Assembly (NCBI RefSeq): GCF_022489035.1
Contig: NZ_JAKVTV010000001.1
Span: forward strand, 186,001 to 250,000
Length of the DNA stretch: 64,000 nt
Direction: 5' to 3'
Source of the DNA: Christiangramia lutea
GTDB taxonomy: Bacteria > Bacteroidota > Bacteroidia > Flavobacteriales > Flavobacteriaceae
The notes under the pieces are model-generated. The model was given only the letters and a program-made list of their open reading frames with translations. It did no database searches and had not been told where the DNA came from. Position numbers and translations under genes: made by a program. Of the stretch, positions 1 to 10,700 are shown piece by piece (position 1 is the first letter of the stretch; every line of letters begins with the position of its first letter).

Positions 1-3000
1 CAAGTGGACCATGTGGACCCAAAACTGATTCTATGGTGTTAACAGTGGTAAAAAATGCCACGATTTCAAACCCATCCAATAAAAATCAATCCGTCTGTGT
101 CGATAATTCAATAACTAACATAGACTTCAATATCACCGATGCCGGGACCGGAGCTACTGTTTCTGGGCTACCCGCAGGAGTAAACGGATCTTTCAATGCC
201 GGAATTTTCACTGTTTCAGGCACCCCTACGGAAGCAGGCGTCTTTAATTATACGGTGAATACTACAGGTAATTGTACAGGTCAACAAACTTCACAAAGTG
301 GAACTATTACGGTTTCTCCAGATCATACGATCAGTGATCCTGCCAACAAAGTTCAGGAAATTTGTATTAATACAGCCATTGAGAATATTCTGTTTACAAC
401 GAATGAATCGGTCACAGATGCAAGCGTTTCAGGACTTCCAGCCGGGCTTTCCGGTGTTTTCGCTTCCGGAACTTATACCATTAACGGAACCGCAACAGAA
501 GCGGGAACTTTCGATTATACAGTGACCACCATTGGAAATTGTAATTCCACTTCACAAACGGGAACAATTACAGTAAAACCAGACCCAACTATAGATACTC
601 CGGTCAATGTGGACCAGGAAGTTTGTATCAATGCAGCAATCGACAATATTCAGTTCAACATTTCTGAACCTGCTACCGGAGCTAACGTAACCGGCTTACC
701 AGCAGGCTTAACCGGGAACTTTAACAACGGGGTATATACAATCTCAGGTTCTCCATCTGAAGATGGTGAATTTATTTACGAAGTGGTTACCACAGGTGGA
801 TGTGAGCAGGTTAGCTCAGGAGGAACTATAACCGTAATACCAGACCCAACAGCCACCATAGTATATCCGGGAAGTATTTGTACTTCGATAACTGGTAGTG
901 TAAATGTTACCCTGGATGGTACTGGAGACTATCAGGGCGGAACTTTTTCAGCAACTCCGAATGGTCTTACCATAAGCCCGAGTTCGGGAGCGATCACTCC
1001 TGGGTCTAGCACACCAGGTGAATATACTATTACTTATACCGGTCCAGACATCTGTGAACCGGCTATAGCAACTGCTGAAGTAACTATAAATGCAGTACCT
1101 TACGCAGAACTATCCTATGAAGATCCATTCTGCACATCAGATGAGAACCTTCAAAACCCTATATTTACTAATGGGGTTGGTGATTATGAAAATGGTGTAT
1201 TTTCTTCTTCCGAACCAGGAGGACTTGAGTTAGATCCTGTTAACGGAATCATTTACGCCAAAACCAGCAGCCCTGGAACCTATGATGTTTTCTACACCAT
1301 AGCAGCAGATCCCGATGGAACAGGATGCGGTGAGGTTATATTACAAACTGAAGTAGTAATAACTCAAAGTCCGCAGGTAATTATCTCCTATCCAGAAACC
1401 ATTTGCTCTACAGAAACTGTTGGAGTAACAATTAATGGAGAAGCTGGAAACTGGGAAAACGGTACATTTTCTGGAACTAATGGATTGGCTATAGACTCTG
1501 ATGGAAATATAGATGCAACTTCGAGTTCGCCAGGCCCTCATACTATAACTTACACCATAGAATCTGCTTCCGGCTGCGAAGAGGTAATTTCAACGGCCGA
1601 TATTATTATAAAAGAAACCCCTGTGATTACAACAAATCCGGTAAATACGGGCACCTGCTCAAACAGTCCGGCAGAATTTGAGGTGATCGCAACCGGGGAT
1701 GATCTTAATTACCAATGGTATAAAATTGTGGGAGGAACTCCAGAGGCGATCCCTGGAGAAGATGAAGCCGTTTTATATTTCTCAAACGCAACGTCAGTAG
1801 ATGCAGCAGAATATTATGTAGTAGTTTCTGGGGATGACGCCTGTACTGAAGCTACATCGGAAACGGTTACCCTGAATGTAGACGAAGATATCGTAATTAC
1901 TGAACCTACAGAAGATATTACAATTTGTGAAGATGAGGAAGAGGAAATAACTTTTGTATTTATGGGGTATGCCAATGGTGCCCCACTAACCTTCGATTGG
2001 ATTAAGGATGGTGAGATTGTTACGGAAATCCCTGGTAAAATAGATATAGATGTTTCAGGCCCTTCAGGTACGAATGGAGAATACACTGGAACGCTTACTA
2101 TAATAGACCCACAACCCGGAGATGATGGTGATTCCGGGGTTTACTGGGTTTCTGTAGACGGCCCTGATTATTTCACCTGTCCGGAAGCGACTTCAAAAAC
2201 TTTCACTTTTAGGGTGGAACCCAGACCAGAACCTCCCACAGTAACCAGTAATCAATACTGTTTAAATGAGGATGCCGGAAATCTTACAGCTGATGGAGAA
2301 GCAGGTAACGAGATCAAGTGGTATACCTATGATTCTTCAACATCAGAGTACTCCTATATTGGTGATAATATTGAAATTGACACCGATTCACCAGCTGTAT
2401 TTGAATATTATGCTACTCAAACCAGGGCAAATGGTTGTGAAAGTGATTATTCTGAAATGATGACCATCACCATTCTGGATACTCCAGATCCTGTTTCAGA
2501 TACTACCCTGGAATTTGAATTCTGCAAGGATGAAGAGGTAACAGAAGCACTTTCGGTTACGCCTGCTGATGGAGCTACTTTAAACTGGTACGATTCGATA
2601 GATTCTGATACAGCCTTAGGTTCAGCACCTGTGCCTGAAACTTCCAGTGTTGGGAATACCACTTATTATGTAAGTCAGACGTTTTCTTCTACCGGTTGTG
2701 AAAGTGACAGAACTGCGGTAGATATAAATATTAAGCCATTGCCTAATGTGGATGTTCAAATTTCGGGAGATGCGAGCACTATCTGCCTGGGTAGCACTGT
2801 TACCCTGAATGCATCAGGTGCAGACAGCTATACCTGGATGCAGGGAGAAATGGAATTATACTCGGGCACTGATTCCAGTTATGATATTACTCCTACCGAA
2901 ATTGGAGAAAACATTTACACCATTATCGGAGAGATAAATGGCTGTACAAATACTTATAATATTACCATAAATGTTGATGATACTTCAGTCGCCGGGCTAC

Positions 3001-6000
3001 TTACACCAGATTCAGACAGAGTTTGTATCTCAGAGGGGGAGGTAAGTATCACTTTAGAAAGCAGAACCGGAGCTATAACCAAATGGGAATATAACAACTC
3101 AACTACCGGAGGAATTTGGGTAGAAACAGAAGATGTTGATCTAAACGACACCAGGACCTTCTCTGGTTTAACTGAATCCACTTCATATAGGGTTACAGTT
3201 AAAAATGGTGTTTGCGATGAAGTCACTGCCGAAACCACTATAACTGTAGACCAGTTACCTGAAGGTGGAAAAGCCCTTTGGGCCAAAAACAACGACAGAT
3301 TATTCCTTACCTGTCAAAACCCGGTTCCTGGATTTGCCAGCAGGCTAAATCTTAGTGGATATACTGGTGAGATTATTCGCTGGGAATATCGAGGTGCTTC
3401 AGACACCTCTTGGCAAACAATTAACGGCACTACAGCTTATCTTACACCTGAAGAAATTGAAAGCGTGATTACCGATGAATCTACCGCTTTCAGGGCACTC
3501 ATTGCTAACAATTCTTGTGATAGTGGTATTTATTCAGAAACTGCCATCGTAAGTGTAATCGTGGCAGATATTAAACCTGCTCCGGTAGAAGTTGATAAAG
3601 ATGTGATTTGTATTGGCGACCAGATAACCCTTAGTTCAGAAACCGGATATAGCGCAGAAGGCGGAAAATTCGATGGCGGAGCTTTTGATAACGCCGGTAT
3701 AAAAAATCATGGTTGGGATTTCACAAATCCTGATGGAAGTAAAAATGATTTTGATTCAGCAGCTAATAATGGTAGGGCAGATCACTGGTTGAGAATGAAC
3801 CCTCATGGCAATAATCCGAATCCTAATGAAAAAGTTTATACCGCTCACCTATTTCCAATAGCTGATCAATCTCCAACTAATGGATATAGGGTTAACTTCA
3901 GAACTTTCTCAACAAATGCAGGAAATAAAGGATTTGCCCTGGTTACCGGTGATAACAGTTCCCTTATGGAAACCCCGGTATTCTCGCTTGGTGGCCTGGA
4001 TGAAGCTATTCTAACCTGGGACCAGGCGTACAACCTTACTGAAGGTGCTAGGATACAGGTTGAAATTTCTACTAATGGAGGTGGAACCTATGATCATGTG
4101 GTGTTTGATACTATTGGAACCGCTACAAGTGGCAATTATGATAATTTTGGAGATGGCACACCCGCCACCAGACCGTTGAACAAAATGGTAGTTGACCTCG
4201 GTGACTTCCTTGGAATGTCCAATCTTAGAATTAGATTCAATTATGTAGGAACCATTGATGGAGATGTTTGGGCAGTAGACAACATCGAAGTTCCTGAAGG
4301 TCCGCAGGACATCTTATTACAATGGTATTATGATGATGACCTGAACGACCCGGAAAACTACCTTGAGCCCATTGGGGAAGTGAATCAAGGAACAGTCACC
4401 TTTGAACCAAGAAAAATTGGCTGGAACGATTTTGAAGTTCAAACCAGAATCATCCTCGATAGTAACGGAGATCAATGCCAGAGTATTGATAATTTTGAAA
4501 CTATAAGAGTTTGGGCGTTTGACAGGTATACAACCGAAGTTACAGCTGAAGTAGGAGCTTGTGGTAGCCTAACAGTTTCTCTAAACGCTACAGTGACTGC
4601 AGATTTCCAGGCAACCACAATCACCGAATATCCTACCCTTGATGGCTATGTAGGTAGCTGGCAGGTAGAAGACCTTGATGGAAATGTTGTTACCACAGGC
4701 TTCGAAATGACCAATCTTGATCCAGATAGCACTTTGGATCCCATGGAAGATCCTCAGGCTATTTTTACTGCAGAAAGCTTAGGAGAATATAATTTTAAGT
4801 GGATCCTTACCCCTACTGCGGTAGATGAAAATGATAATTTGATCGACAACTCTGGTTGTCCTCCAATTGAGAATCCAAATAATGTTACGTTGATAGATTG
4901 TACTACTCTGGATTTTGATGGAGATGACGATTATATAGATCTGGGCAATAATTATAATGGTAATTATTTCATCGAGGCATGGATAAGACCGTTTGACAGG
5001 CCTATTGATGGTGGAGGAACTACCGATGCTAATACAGGAGTTATTTTCAGTAGTTCAGGATTTGAAATTAGCATGGACAACCTTGCCTCGAAAATCACTA
5101 AAAATGATAGATGGTATCATATTGCAGTTGCAAATAATGGACAACTTTGGGTGGACGGCATTCCCTCTGGCTCAATAAGCACCAATGGATCAGGCATAAA
5201 TAATACAAGTATTGGAGCCAGGTATAACGCAAATACCAAGACCACTTCAAATCATTTTTCAGGATGGATCGACGAATTAAGGATCTGGAACGGAAATAAT
5301 CCACCAGACCTTAAGGAGTTACGCTTTATGATGAATCAACGTATTAAACTAAACGATGCGGCAACAGCTGGTTCTTTAATTGAAGGGGAAGTGGTGCCTA
5401 ATTTGGAAATGCAAGATGGTATAAGCAGTTATTATACAGATGGCACTCATAACCTGGACCAGGACGGAGACCAATTCTACAATCAAACCTGGGGTGACCT
5501 TGCAGGTTACTATAGGCTGGTCTCTGATGATCCAGATCCGGCAGGTTTAACCGAATGCGCAACCTTTGCTGATAACTTAAAACCTCTTGGTGGTTATACT
5601 CCAGATCATTCGATAAACGCAGTTCCGGGAAGGCTAGTGAATATTACAACCAACCAGGAAAACACTTCCCCTACGCCATATTGCTCAGGAGCAGATGCTA
5701 CCTGGGCTAACAAAAATACGTGGGCACGTCCAACAGTATGGGATTACCCGAATAGTACTTATGACGGAACTGCAATAGAATGGAATATTGCCCGTGTAAA
5801 TCATAATATTACCTCTGGCGACAAAGATATCACCATGCTGGGACTGCTTTCTGAAACGGCTGGAAAGGAATTGAGTATAATTCCAGACCATTTTATCAGG
5901 ATCTCGCATTATCTTTTACTGGATGGCAATATGGATCTCGAGGGAGAATCCCAATTATTGCAGGATCACGGAAGTTTACTGGATAATTCCAGTGGTGGTT

Positions 6001-7616
6001 GGGCTCAGGCAAATCAAAAAGGTAGGATGAGTAGTTATAATTACAACTACTGGACTAGTCCTTTCACCAATCAGGGTGCAAATAATAACTCCGGGTTTAA
6101 ACTGAATGAAGTTTTATATGATGGGGATAAAGAAAAGGATCCTGATAAAGTGAATTTCCAAAATGGATATTTCGTAGCTGATAAACCTAAAACTTCACCT
6201 ATTACCATAAGTAATGAATGGATCTGGGATTTCAGGGGTGGTGATGCCGATATTTATGGTGATTGGTTATTCCTAGGATCAGATTACCCGGAAATTGTAG
6301 GAGCCGGTTATTCAATGAAAGGTACAGATGGAACGGTAGCACCAAATGCAATGCATCAGAAATATACCTTCCAGGGAAAACCTAATAATGGTAATATTCC
6401 TACCACAGAATTATACCTTCAGAATAATCAAAATTTCTTAGTAGGGAATCCATATCCATCAGCAATTGATGCAATTACCTTCTTAAAGGAGAATCTGGTA
6501 AATGTTGGAACCGGGTCTGGAAACAATGAAAATGGTGAAAATGTTTTCAATGGTACGCTATATTATTGGGATCATTTCTCTGGAAGTACCCATATTCTTG
6601 AAGATTATATTGGTGGCTATGCCACATATACTTTAGCAGGAAATGCACCTGCTATTGCCAATGACTGGAGAATTAGCGCTGGAGCTAACCCGTTAAACAA
6701 GCTACCAAAACAATACATACCAGTGGCACAGGGCTTCTTTTTAAATAGTGCTCCCGTTGGATCCCAAACCTTTGGTGGTGAAATCATTTTCAAGAATACA
6801 CAAAGAGCTTTTGTTATGGAAACTGAAGCAACATCAGAATTTCTACAACAGGAAGACGAGATCGTAAAAGGTCAAATCAATAAAACTGGTGAGGATGACA
6901 GGATGAAGATCCGCGTAAAATTTGAATCTCCGAAAGGATATCACCGTCAGATCCTGGTAACCAGGGATGAGAATACATCTAATGGCTTCGATATTGGCTA
7001 TGATGCACCACTTATTGAGAATAATATGGAGGATATGTACTGGTGGTTTGGCGATCACGGTTTCGTTATCCAGGGAGTTCCTGATTTTGAAAAGGATCAG
7101 ATACTACCATTAGCCATCAAGACCAATGCCGGAGGAGAATTCAAAATAAAAATTGATGAAACCGAAAACTGGCCAGAGGGAAAAGAATTGTATTTAAAAG
7201 ATAAGATTTCAGATTCTATACACGACATTCTAAAAGAAGACTATTTAGGTAACACTGAAGACGCAGGCGAAATTGTAGACAGGTTTGAACTTATTTTCTT
7301 CAAGGAACAGGCTGAAGATCCAATAGACGATCTGGATCCGGATGATATTCTAAATCCAGACCTTCCTGTAATTGACGGCCTTGTAGGAATAAGCTATAGT
7401 ACATTTAGCAAACAGGTAATGATCAGCAATTTTGATCTTCTCGAGGTTGAAAGAGTTATGATCTTCGACATAGGTGGAAAACTGATCCAGGAATATGATG
7501 AATTGCCTACCGAGAAAGAGATTAGACTAGGTATGCGTCCAGTACGGTCGGGTATTTATATTGTTAAAGTATTCTCAGAAAATGGAATAAGCAATAAGAA
7601 GATCATTGTAAAATAG
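1..7616 (+). CDS. Giant secreted repeat protein with LamG and T9SS sorting domain (5' partial)
   Basis: The reading frame is already open at base 3, so the gene begins upstream of the window and the ATG at 33 is not its start. What is visible: three Ig-like repeats of about 88 residues (about 60-840), then three repeats opening with a hydrophobic-Tyr pattern and an early Cys (about 846-1620), more Ig-like domains, a jelly-roll-like segment ending in a VDNIEV-type motif (about 3640-4310), a LamG/concanavalin-like domain beginning TLDFDGDDDYIDLG (about 4897-5330) and a long conserved region shared with the next gene. The last 80 residues are a type A T9SS C-terminal sorting domain (GIYIVKVFSENG then a basic end). 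It is probably exported by T9SS and held on or released from the cell surface as an adhesin or glycan-binding protein. The ligand cannot be read from sequence. It and the next gene are tandem paralogues. Confidence 0.85.
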   Translation, partial: SGPCGPKTDSMVLTVVKNATISNPSNKNQSVCVDNSITNIDFNITDAGTGATVSGLPAGVNGSFNAGIFTVSGTPTEAGVFNYTVNTTGNCTGQQTSQSGTITVSPDHTISDPANKVQEICINTAIENILFTTNESVTDASVSGLPAGLSGVFASGTYTINGTATEAGTFDYTVTTIGNCNSTSQTGTITVKPDPTIDTPVNVDQEVCINAAIDNIQFNISEPATGANVTGLPAGLTGNFNNGVYTISGSPSEDGEFIYEVVTTGGCEQVSSGGTITVIPDPTATIVYPGSICTSITGSVNVTLDGTGDYQGGTFSATPNGLTISPSSGAITPGSSTPGEYTITYTGPDICEPAIATAEVTINAVPYAELSYEDPFCTSDENLQNPIFTNGVGDYENGVFSSSEPGGLELDPVNGIIYAKTSSPGTYDVFYTIAADPDGTGCGEVILQTEVVITQSPQVIISYPETICSTETVGVTINGEAGNWENGTFSGTNGLAIDSDGNIDATSSSPGPHTITYTIESASGCEEVISTADIIIKETPVITTNPVNTGTCSNSPAEFEVIATGDDLNYQWYKIVGGTPEAIPGEDEAVLYFSNATSVDAAEYYVVVSGDDACTEATSETVTLNVDEDIVITEPTEDITICEDEEEEITFVFMGYANGAPLTFDWIKDGEIVTEIPGKIDIDVSGPSGTNGEYTGTLTIIDPQPGDDGDSGVYWVSVDGPDYFTCPEATSKTFTFRVEPRPEPPTVTSNQYCLNEDAGNLTADGEAGNEIKWYTYDSSTSEYSYIGDNIEIDTDSPAVFEYYATQTRANGCESDYSEMMTITILDTPDPVSDTTLEFEFCKDEEVTEALSVTPADGATLNWYDSIDSDTALGSAPVPETSSVGNTTYYVSQTFSSTGCESDRTAVDINIKPLPNVDVQISGDASTICLGSTVTLNASGADSYTWMQGEMELYSGTDSSYDITPTEIGENIYTIIGEINGCTNTYNITINVDDTSVAGLLTPDSDRVCISEGEVSITLESRTGAITKWEYNNSTTGGIWVETEDVDLNDTRTFSGLTESTSYRVTVKNGVCDEVTAETTITVDQLPEGGKALWAKNNDRLFLTCQNPVPGFASRLNLSGYTGEIIRWEYRGASDTSWQTINGTTAYLTPEEIESVITDESTAFRALIANNSCDSGIYSETAIVSVIVADIKPAPVEVDKDVICIGDQITLSSETGYSAEGGKFDGGAFDNAGIKNHGWDFTNPDGSKNDFDSAANNGRADHWLRMNPHGNNPNPNEKVYTAHLFPIADQSPTNGYRVNFRTFSTNAGNKGFALVTGDNSSLMETPVFSLGGLDEAILTWDQAYNLTEGARIQVEISTNGGGTYDHVVFDTIGTATSGNYDNFGDGTPATRPLNKMVVDLGDFLGMSNLRIRFNYVGTIDGDVWAVDNIEVPEGPQDILLQWYYDDDLNDPENYLEPIGEVNQGTVTFEPRKIGWNDFEVQTRIILDSNGDQCQSIDNFETIRVWAFDRYTTEVTAEVGACGSLTVSLNATVTADFQATTITEYPTLDGYVGSWQVEDLDGNVVTTGFEMTNLDPDSTLDPMEDPQAIFTAESLGEYNFKWILTPTAVDENDNLIDNSGCPPIENPNNVTLIDCTTLDFDGDDDYIDLGNNYNGNYFIEAWIRPFDRPIDGGGTTDANTGVIFSSSGFEISMDNLASKITKNDRWYHIAVANNGQLWVDGIPSGSISTNGSGINNTSIGARYNANTKTTSNHFSGWIDELRIWNGNNPPDLKELRFMMNQRIKLNDAATAGSLIEGEVVPNLEMQDGISSYYTDGTHNLDQDGDQFYNQTWGDLAGYYRLVSDDPDPAGLTECATFADNLKPLGGYTPDHSINAVPGRLVNITTNQENTSPTPYCSGADATWANKNTWARPTVWDYPNSTYDGTAIEWNIARVNHNITSGDKDITMLGLLSETAGKELSIIPDHFIRISHYLLLDGNMDLEGESQLLQDHGSLLDNSSGGWAQANQKGRMSSYNYNYWTSPFTNQGANNNSGFKLNEVLYDGDKEKDPDKVNFQNGYFVADKPKTSPITISNEWIWDFRGGDADIYGDWLFLGSDYPEIVGAGYSMKGTDGTVAPNAMHQKYTFQGKPNNGNIPTTELYLQNNQNFLVGNPYPSAIDAITFLKENLVNVGTGSGNNENGENVFNGTLYYWDHFSGSTHILEDYIGGYATYTLAGNAPAIANDWRISAGANPLNKLPKQYIPVAQGFFLNSAPVGSQTFGGEIIFKNTQRAFVMETEATSEFLQQEDEIVKGQINKTGEDDRMKIRVKFESPKGYHRQILVTRDENTSNGFDIGYDAPLIENNMEDMYWWFGDHGFVIQGVPDFEKDQILPLAIKTNAGGEFKIKIDETENWPEGKELYLKDKISDSIHDILKEDYLGNTEDAGEIVDRFELIFFKEQAEDPIDDLDPDDILNPDLPVIDGLVGISYSTFSKQVMISNFDLLEVERVMIFDIGGKLIQEYDELPTEKEIRLGMRPVRSGIYIVKVFSENGISNKKIIVK

Positions 7617-7768
7617 GATTCATTTGCTGCTTTCTAGAGACTAAAATTTCTTATCGGAATAGCTATTTTATTGAATAGAAGTCAGTTAAATAGTAATTTT
7701 TCAGCATTTTTTGCACCGTTTATCGATTTTATGTGTATTTTTACCGATGAAAATCTAGATCGGTGCCT

Positions 7769-10700
7769 ATGCAAAACTCTACTTTTGGACCCCGAATCCA
7801 ATATGTTAAGGCGTTTTTTATAATAATACTAACTTCCTTTCTTTGGACTGGGACTGACATATATGCTCAGGAAATTACCTTTATTTCTGAAGATCCAACC
7901 TGTTCAGACGCTTCAGATGGTTCTATAGACATCTCTGTTTCCGGAGGAACCACCCCTTACTCCTATTCATGGAGTGGGCCTAACGTAAATTCTGTTACGA
8001 CTCAGGACATTAACAATCTTATTGTAGGAACATATACAATTACCGTGACCGATGCTTCTTCGTCGACTGCTCAAAAAACGATCACTCTTAACTACGATGA
8101 TAATATTTCACCGACAGCGGTTGCTCGAAACCTTACTATCCAGCTGGATAATTCGGGACTGGCCTCTATAGCTCCATCTGACATTGATAACGGTTCAACA
8201 GATAATTGTGCTATAGATTTTCTAAGCCTGAATATTAGTGATTTTTCTTGTAACGATGTGGGTGCTAATAATGTCATTCTAACCGTAACCGATGTAAATA
8301 ATAATACAGATACCGCTACAGCCACTGTAACCGTTGAGGATAACGTGAATCCTGTAGCCATAACGCAAGACATCACGGTTCAACTCGATAATTCAGGGAA
8401 TGTAAGTATCGCAGAAGATGCAGTAAACAACGGGTCTACAGATGCTTGTGGAGGATTGACTTTTGATACCAATATTACCGATTTCGACTGTAACGATGTA
8501 GGACCAAACACCGTTACTCTTACCGTTACCGATGAAAATGGAAATACAGATACCGCTACAGCCACTGTAACCGTTGAAGATAATATTAACCCGGTGGCTA
8601 TAACGCAAGATATCGTGGTTCAACTGGATAATTCAGGGAATGTAAGTATCGCCGAGGATGCAGTAAACAACGGTTCAACAGATGCCTGCGGAGGATTGAC
8701 CTTTGATACCAATATTACCGATTTCGACTGTAATGATGTGGGACCAAACACCGTTACTCTTACCGTTACCGATGAAAATGGAAATACAGATGCTGCAACC
8801 GCTACAGTAACTGTTGAAGATAATATTAACCCGGTGGCCATACCGCAAGACATCACGGTTCAGCTGGATAATTCCGGGAATGTAAGTATCGCAGAAGATG
8901 CAGTAAACAACGGGTCTACAGATGCTTGTGGAGGATTGACTTTTGATACCAATATTACCGATTTCGACTGTAATGATGTAGGACCAAACACTGTTACTCT
9001 TACGGTAATTGATGAAAACGGAAATACAGATTCTGCAACCGCTATTGTAACGGTCGAGGATAATACAGCCCCTACTGTCATTACAAAAAATATAACCATT
9101 CAGTTGGATAGTTCCGGAAATGCAAGTATTACTGAAGATGCTGTTAATGATGGCTCTTCTGATATATGTGGAGGTTTAATCTATGATACTGATATTACAG
9201 AATTTGATTGTTCAGATGTTGGAGACAATACCGTGACTCTTACCATTATAGACGCAAATAATAATTCTGAAACATCAACTGCAATTGTAACCGTTGAGGA
9301 TGATATTATTCCAGTTATTACAGCAGGAGGAACAATTACAGGAACCAACGACACCGGTTTATGTGAAGCAGGTATGAGTATTGCCCCAGCAACTGCTACC
9401 GATAATTGTAATATTGGCTCACCAATTGGAACCAGGGACGATGGGTTAAACCTAAATGATCCCTACCCCGTGGGGACAACAATTATTACCTGGAATGTTC
9501 AGGATGAAAATGGAAATGTAGCTGAAAGCGTAACTCAAACCGTAATTGTTGAGGATAATGAGGCGCCTGCTCTACCCGACCTGGAGGATATTACCTGGGG
9601 ATGTGAATACACTGTGGAAACTCCGGTAGCCATAGATAATTGTGAAGGTGAAATTACTGGTGTGCCAGACAGATCTACTACCTTTAGTTCTTCAGGCACT
9701 ATCATCTGGACCTTCACAGATTCCAAAGGAAATGAAAGTCAGGTGCAGCAAGAAATTACCATAGTTCCAATTGTTGCTGAAATCACCTTTGAAGATATTG
9801 AGTGTAATGGTTTCGATTCAGGGCAGGCAAGTGTTGAAGCTACCGGAGGAGTTGGAGTACTTCAGTATGAATGGGCTGGACTATCCGGATCTGGATCTAC
9901 TCAGGACGACCTTGCCCCGGGAGATTATTCGGTTACGGTTACCGATGCCAATGGATGTTTTGAAACTCTTGACTTCAGCATAACCGAACCTGACGCACTG
10001 GAAATGACCGATCCATCCAGTACCCCTGCCACTTGTTTCGATGGCAGTGATGGAAGTATTACTGTTGGAAATATGAGCGGAGGAACACCTCCTTACCAAT
10101 TTTCACTTGATAACGACATTTTTCAGTCAGAGCTAACTTTCGAAGATCTTGCAGCTGGAAATTACACCATTTTCGTAACGGATGCTAACGGTTGTGCTAT
10201 GCAGAAAACTGTAAGCGTAAGCCAGCCAGAGCTCATGGGTGCAGATCTTAGTAAGACAAATGTTACCTGTTATGAGAATACGGACGGTACTATAACCGTT
10301 TCCAATCCTGAAGGAGGCTCCGGAAATTACAGGTACAGTCTGGATGGAACTTCCTGGCAGGATTCAAACGTCTTTTCAGATCTTGCGCACGGTTTTTATT
10401 CGGTTTACATCCAGGATACCAGCAATCCAGATTGCCAGATCATTATTAATGACAATTACGAAATTACAAGGCCTGAAAATCCATTAGAAGCAACTGTTAC
10501 CACTACCAATACCACTGAATTTGGTACTCCTACCGGATCTGCAACAGCAAACCCTACAGGAGGAACAGCTGGTTACACTTACGAATGGAGAGCCTCCGGA
10601 GAAGCCACGGTAATAAAAAATACAAAAACGGCGAATGAACTACCGGCAGGGGATTACACGGTAACCATTACAGATTCAAAAGGTTGCTCCATTGAAAAAA

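Noticed and set aside
33-41. ATG at 33 as the start of the first giant gene
   Set aside because: The frame is open from base 3 and continues with domain-like sequence, so the gene begins outside the window.
8092-9099. Several minus-strand open frames across the 240-bp repeats
   Set aside because: They repeat with the same period and arise from the composition of the repeats on the coding strand.
8101-9300. CRISPR-like array
   Set aside because: The repeats are 240 bp, contiguous and in frame within a coding sequence, with no spacers.
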